NCBI RefSeq assembly: GCF_018873765.1 | Contig: NC_057923.1 | Coordinates: 10,614,413 to 10,678,412, forward strand | Source of the DNA: Telopea speciosissima | Lineage: Eukaryota; Streptophyta; Magnoliopsida; Proteales; Proteaceae | DNA length: 64,000 nucleotides | Direction of reading: 5' to 3' | In this document: one piece after another, positions 62,101 to 64,000 of the stretch | How the letters are laid out: the number at the start of each line of letters is the position of its first letter | Position numbering within the stretch: position 1 is the first letter of the stretch | Program-made: the position numbers and the translations under genes | The notes under the pieces: generated by a model | Databases searched by the model: none | Told to the model about the DNA's origin: nothing | What the model saw: the letters and a program-made list of their open reading frames with translations, nothing else

Positions 62101-63794
62101 TTGCCCCAAATTTCAATCTCTGATCACCTTGCTCCTTCTCCTTATCTACCTTATGCGTCTTAAACAAGGGTGAAAATAGAACAGGCTTATGTCCTCCAGT
62201 TCTTGTGCCAACAGTCTGGGTCCCAACTCCCAATCCAGGGATGCTAATGTTTTTGAAGATCAAACAAAATAAAAGGTCTTTACTAGGGAGCCAAGTTTAT
62301 TGATCCATTGATCAGAAATATGATTTTAATTCTTTTAATTGTATGTTTAGATATTCAAAGGAGGATAGGAAGCAGGATAGAATAAAACTGGGAGAACAGC
62401 GCTCATGTAGCCAACAACATAAACGGAAAAAAGGTCCAACAAACACATGAATTGCAATTTACATGGAGCCATGGAGCCCAACATTTCATTTGCCATATAT
62501 TCGACAGCATTAAGATTCATTAAAAACATCTCCACTGTGAAAGGGTACAAGTACATGAAAAGTGAACATCATCTAAAAAGTACATGAATATATTGATTGA
62601 ATAAGTAAAAGAATATCAAAACAAAAACGTCCACAGCTATATCAATATTCTCTAAAACGTAGGTGGGTTGCCAAATAGTTGAACAAAATGTAATAGCAGA
62701 CAATTAAAACCAAAGATAGCAACTGACCTGAGCAAGAATATCATTCATACAGTCACTAGCATCTGCATCTCCTTGGCCCAAAATGCGTAAGAGCCTAAGA
62801 AATCGGATATGAAGGAAAGGGTCTGTAATCCCAGACATGTCGTACTCAGGTGAATATGGACTATTGACGACATCCTTTAGAACTTTAACCAAACCCTCCG
62901 TGCACCTCTACAATTAGGTGAGTTACATAATCACAGTTCAGCACTACACAGTACCACTTATACACATGCACACACTATCAATGAGCAAGAACTTTACAAA
63001 TTAGTAAGAATAATAACTAATCTTCTCTTCTTATCATTTTCATTTTTTTTAAACTCAAAATGTGAACTATCTCATCATTTAACTGACTACAGAAATGCTT
63101 ACAAGAGAAAACTAACGACACAAATCAACAGATTAACAGATTAGCCAGTTCAAGTAGGGTTTATTTTCAGCCAAGTCAGATGTAAATTGGCCATTTTTTC
63201 ATCTTGGCATCCAGGTTAGTCCTCACCTAGGAGTTGATTATGCATGTGATTCAACATATGCATAACGATTACACAAAAGGCTACCTGCTAGTAAGCATTA
63301 TGACAAGCAAATCAGCAGAATCATCAAAGTGTATCTCTGTTTGGGCATAGCTGAACACGCACTGAACTCAACTCATACAGTTGTCATCCAAGGGAGTTCT
63401 AAAAATGTCAAACTATGTTTGTCAAGTCCAACACCAAAAAAACAGAAGATTGAATAATTTATGCAGTTGAAAGTTCAGTCGCGGCAATTAGAGATCCCTA
63501 TAAGATCCTTTCCAACCAAAATTGCAGAAACTGACATCCAGCTCAATCTGTCTACAAGATTTTTTGCCACTGCAATAAAATTAAAAGCAGCACTTAATCT
63601 GGTCAATGATCTGCAATTACCTTTCTAAAATAATCAAGGGCCTCTGTACTGACTTTGCATAGATCTGTACAAAGCTGAACTCCTGTTATCAAAACCCCAT
63701 GGTGCTTTTCTTTGAGCAAGGCAGCAGCAGGACTAATAAAATTCTCTGCCAGATCTGGCACTTTCTTTATTATCCTTATAGAGCATAATGCAGC
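29062..63794 (-). CDS. AP-1 complex subunit gamma (gamma-adaptin), 5' part outside the window
   Basis: This is the large subunit of the AP-1 clathrin adaptor, which sorts cargo at the trans-Golgi network and early endosome. Fifteen exons join in one frame of 731 codons plus stop, running from '[19 protein letters not shown]' to 'INKFPAGL'. Compared with the 876-residue Arabidopsis protein, about the first 140 residues lie beyond the right edge. The trunk of HEAT/ARM repeats covers the first ~400 residues here. The hinge carries clathrin-binding-like LVDLLDL and DLLGVDL repeats. The last ~120 residues form the gamma-ear ('[16 protein letters not shown]', '[14 protein letters not shown]'), which binds accessory proteins. 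All donors and acceptors are GT-AG. Several introns exceed 5 kb and hold transposons, yet no exon is damaged. Plants have two or more gamma paralogues; which one this is cannot be told. Confidence 0.95.
29910..30244 (+). mobile_element. 5'-truncated L1-type LINE end
   Basis: The 3' end has the usual plant L1 form: pyrimidine-rich UTR, 'ctttgtaatataattttatt' and a poly-A tail. A perfect 10 bp duplication, aaatgaagag, lies at 29900-29909 and 30245-30254. It appears inserted into a MITE-like sequence that begins near 29872 ('ggcactgtttggct'). Confidence 0.75.
30632..30736 (-). CDS. AP-1 gamma exon n
   Basis: 35 codons, [17 protein letters not shown] to RVTNSQHGQ, phase 0 at both ends. Confidence 0.93.
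30737..32527 (-). other. AP-1 gamma intron, nothing recognised
   Basis: Open frames here are short and have no recognisable motif. No transposon ends were found. Confidence 0.4.
32528..32706 (-). CDS. AP-1 gamma exon m (start of ear domain)
   Basis: It encodes [14 protein letters not shown] through [16 protein letters not shown] to IFQAAVPK, the first beta strands of the gamma-ear. Confidence 0.93.
32791..33075 (-). CDS. AP-1 gamma exon l (hinge)
   Basis: It starts [19 protein letters not shown] and contains a Ser/Pro-rich linker and [10 protein letters not shown]. It ends NFS plus one base at the donor gtgggt. That donor, rather than the gtagga five bases further on, keeps the frame. Confidence 0.9.
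33801..34025 (+). repeat. Left LTR of the recent Copia element
   Basis: It starts tgttgaataatg and ends ttttgaaca. It contains a 'tataaataaa' promoter-like/polyadenylation-like motif near 33944. It matches the right LTR except for one base gap. Confidence 0.95.
34026..34037 (+). other. Primer-binding site (initiator-Met tRNA)
   Basis: TGGTATCAAAGC directly abuts the LTR, as in most plant Copia elements. Confidence 0.85.
34663..35561 (+). pseudogene. Copia gag remnant with CCHC zinc knuckle
   Basis: It begins at ATG with [10 protein letters not shown] and the typical '[14 protein letters not shown]' block. It meets an in-frame TAG at 34939-34941 and shifts frame near 35095 and again near 35395. 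The zinc knuckle [14 protein letters not shown] is intact at about 35430-35470 in yet another frame. The broken state means no full gag product. Confidence 0.85.
36099..37016 (+). pseudogene. Copia integrase remnant
   Basis: It has the HHCC zinc region ([10 protein letters not shown] and CEPCVLAKQ) and the DDE catalytic positions ([15 protein letters not shown], and Glu in AERKNRH). The frame shifts after about residue 245 ([10 protein letters not shown]); the continuation is in a neighbouring frame from about 36818. Confidence 0.85.
37024..38433 (+). pseudogene. Copia reverse-transcriptase remnant
   Basis: It includes [29 protein letters not shown] and [12 protein letters not shown], then a stop at about 37747 and a scrambled stretch to about 37930. 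The catalytic loop reads SVDDIVV where YVDD is usual. The frame shifts again near 38390. Confidence 0.85.
38393..39010 (+). pseudogene. Copia RNase H remnant
   Basis: [49 protein letters not shown] and [14 protein letters not shown] are the conserved Copia RNase H blocks. This part is open to its natural stop just before the polypurine tract. Confidence 0.9.
39009..39017 (+). other. Polypurine tract of the recent Copia element
   Basis: A purine run (gagggggag) directly precedes the right LTR and is the expected plus-strand primer. Confidence 0.8.
39018..39243 (+). repeat. Right LTR of the recent Copia element
   Basis: It has the same ends as the left LTR, with one extra A in 'ctgattttttag', and is followed by the target duplication atagt. 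Confidence 0.95.
39802..40200 (+). mobile_element. RTE-type LINE 3' end
   Basis: It reads 'gagcgaggggcaggcct' and 'gttgtgaggaaggacatg' (C-terminal coding remnant), 'gatccatgtagctgaccc', and ends in a TTG microsatellite tail, as RTE elements do. About 190 bp of extra sequence separates two copies of 'ggatccatgtagc', suggesting an internal duplication or insertion. Confidence 0.8.
40201..40899 (-). other. AP-1 gamma intron stretch
   Basis: It contains sequence resembling the dispersed family near 59100 ('ccttgag', 'aggcccatagaat'), and near 40845 a fragment 'catagttccgtgaaatttcg' from a word-rich element. No gene is seen. Confidence 0.4.
40900..41558. mobile_element. hAT-like word-rich element ('cgaaatttcg' family), 659 bp
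   Basis: The ends are catagttcc and ttgaactatg, with flanks gaagaaaa / ggagaaca (6 of 8). Variants of 'ccgaaatttcg' are concentrated at both ends. No transposase is present. Confidence 0.7.
41682..43348. mobile_element. hAT-like word-rich element ('cgaaatttcg' family), 1.67 kb
   Basis: The ends are cacagttcaaaaactc and gagtttttgaattatg, with flanks atcccaac / ttcccaac (7 of 8). The interior at about 42264-42650 looks like a decayed exon: an acceptor-like 'gtctgtgcag', then [14 protein letters not shown] and Ser/Gly/Tyr-rich sequence with two stops. This could be the tail of a transposase gene or a captured host exon. The left flank is an RTE tail fragment. Confidence 0.7.
44035..44294 (-). 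CDS. AP-1 gamma exon k (hinge)
   Basis: It encodes [20 protein letters not shown], then the hinge with [12 protein letters not shown] and [10 protein letters not shown]. These LLDL-type motifs resemble clathrin boxes. The following intron is about 11 kb. Confidence 0.93.
44403..44507 (-). CDS. AP-1 gamma exon j
   Basis: It encodes [20 protein letters not shown] to ERHQNIR, the end of the trunk. Both borders split codons. Confidence 0.93.
44790..45275 (+). mobile_element. RTE-type LINE 3' end with coding remnant
   Basis: The reading frame includes '[20 protein letters not shown]', '[19 protein letters not shown]' and '[15 protein letters not shown]', the C-terminal part of plant RTE ORF2, and then 'ccgaccccatttagttgg' and a TTG-like tail. 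It lies in an AP-1 gamma intron, opposite in strand. Confidence 0.85.
45390..45517 (-). CDS. AP-1 gamma exon i
   Basis: It encodes [17 protein letters not shown] through [16 protein letters not shown], with a split final Gln codon. An RTE LINE tail ends about 110 bp downstream of it in the next intron. Confidence 0.93.
45658..45753 (-). CDS. AP-1 gamma exon h
   Basis: 32 codons, [18 protein letters not shown] to NIEEPIT, phase 0 at both ends. Confidence 0.93.
45844..45966 (-). CDS. AP-1 gamma exon g
   Basis: 41 codons, [18 protein letters not shown] to RAVQTSGEQ, phase 0 at both ends. Confidence 0.93.
46568..46622 (-). CDS. AP-1 gamma exon f (55 bp)
   Basis: It encodes [18 protein letters not shown]. 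It is short and lies between two large introns, so automated annotation could miss it. Confidence 0.92.
46623..47231 (-). other. AP-1 gamma intron next to the older Copia element
   Basis: No coding or terminal-repeat structure is recognised. Confidence 0.4.
47232..47376 (-). repeat. 3' LTR of the older Copia element
   Basis: It shares 'ctttatgatcacagcc' and 'ctttatttataatagatgag' with the other LTR and adjoins the polypurine tract complement. Confidence 0.85.
47384..47917 (-). pseudogene. Older Copia: RNase H segment
   Basis: An open segment of 177 codons with [47 protein letters not shown] and IDRHFIKEK. It is intact by itself but separated from the polymerase part by stops. Confidence 0.9.
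48031..48894 (-). pseudogene. Older Copia: reverse-transcriptase segments
   Basis: Two open pieces (48460-48894 and 48031-48423) hold [47 protein letters not shown] and the end of the polymerase. The catalytic YVDD is replaced by YMGN, so even a full product would lack activity. Confidence 0.9.
49491..50092 (-). pseudogene. Older Copia: integrase segments
   Basis: [30 protein letters not shown] and the [14 protein letters not shown] region are recognisable over two overlapping frames, so a frameshift lies near 49870. Confidence 0.85.
50262..50501 (-). pseudogene. Older Copia: gag zinc-knuckle segment
   Basis: [21 protein letters not shown] is a CCHC knuckle followed by the usual WKLHGRP. 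The rest of gag up to about 51170 is broken by stops. Confidence 0.8.
51369..51628. mobile_element. Solo LTR / TRIM-like insertion nested in the older Copia element
   Basis: It starts TGTAACAACCC and ends GGGCGTTACA, with AGGC on both sides. Inside is 'agccgatgtgggacta', common in small plant LTRs. No internal domain is present. Confidence 0.7.
51974..52111 (-). repeat. 5' LTR of the older Copia element
   Basis: It adjoins the complement of the tRNA-Met primer-binding site and matches 47232-47376 with many differences. Confidence 0.85.
52549..52731. repeat. Two-copy tandem repeat, 92 bp period
   Basis: 'tatggtttggaagaactg' starts both copies (52549 and 52641). The copies differ only at one clear position (catacag / catccag), so the duplication is recent. 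Confidence 0.9.
52784..52943. mobile_element. hAT-like word-rich MITE ('cgaaatttc' family), 160 bp
   Basis: The ends are catagttcaaaaactc and gagattttgaactatg, with flanks ctcataag / atcataag (7 of 8). It is a miniature relative of the 1.67 kb element at 41682-43348. Confidence 0.8.
53252..53415 (-). CDS. AP-1 gamma exon e
   Basis: It runs from [17 protein letters not shown] to [12 protein letters not shown], with the last Lys codon split. The next intron is 6.6 kb and holds the older Copia element. Confidence 0.93.
53964..54054 (-). CDS. AP-1 gamma exon d
   Basis: It encodes [16 protein letters not shown] and then [11 protein letters not shown] after completing a split Arg codon. Confidence 0.93.
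54055..55258 (-). other. AP-1 gamma intron stretch
   Basis: Apart from a C-rich run near 54655-54678, nothing is recognised. Confidence 0.4.
55259..55801 (-). other. Possible nested small gene or gene fragment in an AP-1 gamma intron
   Basis: Two stretches read like real protein. The first (55520-55801) opens with ATG and, after a hydrophobic N-terminus, gives [18 protein letters not shown] and [20 protein letters not shown] before a good donor, gtgagt. The second (55259-55367) follows a good acceptor, tgtttcag, and gives [20 protein letters not shown] then [15 protein letters not shown] and a stop. The basic, Ser-rich N-terminal part resembles a mitochondrial targeting sequence. However, the two frames do not join at these splice sites: the first ends in phase 0 and the second needs two preceding bases. 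It may be a gene with unusual splicing or a decayed copy. I do not recognise the family. Confidence 0.35.
56718..56872 (-). CDS. AP-1 gamma exon c
   Basis: It begins [19 protein letters not shown] and ends in the split codon of the final Arg of NRDNNIR. The upstream intron is about 5.9 kb. Confidence 0.93.
58120..58140 (+). repeat. Short telomere-like repeat
   Basis: Three TTAGGG units in a row, followed by scattered 'tagggttt' motifs to about 58510. The plant telomere unit is TTTAGGG, so this is only similar. Confidence 0.6.
58977..59037. repeat. Threefold short tandem repeat
   Basis: 'tcacatgaccacttaa' occurs three times with a period of about 20 bp (third copy 'gatcactt'). Confidence 0.8.
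60789..60912. repeat. MITE, 124 bp
   Basis: 'gtgtggtatgcattct' pairs with 'agaatgcataccaaacac'; the inner halves ('ttcgcattcttggatg', 'gttcgagaatgtgaaa') continue the hairpin. Confidence 0.75.
61191..61231. repeat. Perfect 17 bp inverted repeat
   Basis: 'tgttcacatgaacagta', a 7-base spacer, then the exact complement. It lies in a long AP-1 gamma intron. No terminator role is implied. Confidence 0.85.
61232..62727 (-). other. AP-1 gamma intron, nothing recognised
   Basis: It contains a 12-G run near 61250 and a (GA)n run near 61430. No coding or transposon-end signal was found. Confidence 0.4.
62728..62907 (-). CDS. AP-1 gamma exon b
   Basis: 60 codons, phase 0 to 0, [12 protein letters not shown] to MNDILAQ. 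It contains the conserved [19 protein letters not shown] and GDADASD segments. Confidence 0.93.
63621..63794 (-). CDS. AP-1 gamma exon a (first in window)
   Basis: 58 codons, phase 0 to 0, from [11 protein letters not shown] to LDYFRK. Part of the N-terminal HEAT-repeat trunk, including [15 protein letters not shown]. Confidence 0.93.
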
Positions 63795-63901
63795 CTGCAA
63801 CACAAGAGAAAATCAATTTCAAGTTTCAAAATATGATGCTGCAAACAAACAAACTCCGATATGATAGTAAAAATTTCCAACTATCTATTATCAAAAAAAA
63901 A

Positions 63902-64000
63902 GGGGTCATTGCTTGGAGCAATGGTAAAAAGTTTCAGGCTGCCAGGGCAACTGCCGGGGTTCGAGTCTTGCGAGCCACTTTGCATAAAAATGCCGAAAGA
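63902..64000 (+). mobile_element. Au-like SINE head, cut by the window edge
   Basis: 'gcttggagcaatggtaaaaa' is the A-box region and 'ccggggttcgagtcttg' the B-box region of a tRNA-derived promoter, followed by 'gagccactttgcataaa'. The 3' half lies beyond the window. It is antisense to AP-1 gamma. Confidence 0.75.

Noticed and set aside
63902..64000. tRNA gene
   Set aside because: A and B box-like sequences are present, but a cloverleaf cannot be drawn and the text matches an Au-like SINE head.

Overview
The window is nuclear DNA of a flowering plant. It carries an RDR2-type RNA-dependent RNA polymerase gene with GT-AG introns, an AP-1 gamma-adaptin gene split over about 35 kb, and a dense mix of plant transposons: Copia, RTE and L1 LINEs, an Au-like SINE, TRIMs, and hAT-like and Harbinger-like MITEs. 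The species cannot be named from sequence alone. There is no bacterial, viral-genome or organellar block, and no CRISPR array or rRNA.

Layout. 1-980: three hairpin MITEs, the last ending about 125 bp before the RDR2 start codon. 982-9603 (+): complete RDR2 in four exons (1117 aa), with a 4.4 kb first intron holding a SINE and a hAT-like MITE. 9604-16382: gene-poor, with hAT-like elements, LINE scraps and MITEs. 16383-16889 (-): a single-exon conserved plant protein of unknown function. 17118-18487: a foldback element with long inverted repeats and a nested hAT-like MITE. 20728-21063 (+): a small secreted-peptide precursor with a PIP-like C-terminus. 21783-26098: a tandem array of a TRIM retrotransposon with 11 LTR copies, three of them carrying different Harbinger-type MITEs at the same target position. 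25908-27190: a roughly 0.6 kb tandem duplication. 27726-28380: another hAT-like element.

29062 to the right edge (-): AP-1 gamma-adaptin. Fifteen exons (731 codons plus stop) join in one uninterrupted frame; the first ~140 residues lie beyond the window. Its introns are inflated by a young but coding-defective Copia element (33801-39243), an older Copia element (47232-52111) that contains a nested solo LTR, RTE and L1 tails, at least three 'word-rich' hAT-like elements, and a possible nested small gene (55259-55801).

How the parts relate. RDR2 makes double-stranded RNA from Pol IV transcripts for RNA-directed DNA methylation, the pathway that silences the kinds of repeats filling this window. 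The gamma-adaptin is a housekeeping trans-Golgi clathrin-adaptor subunit. The two genes are not functionally linked. The most unusual content is repeat architecture: the TRIM array with repeated same-site MITE insertion, and a set of hAT-like elements that share terminal sequence but have different internal vocabularies.
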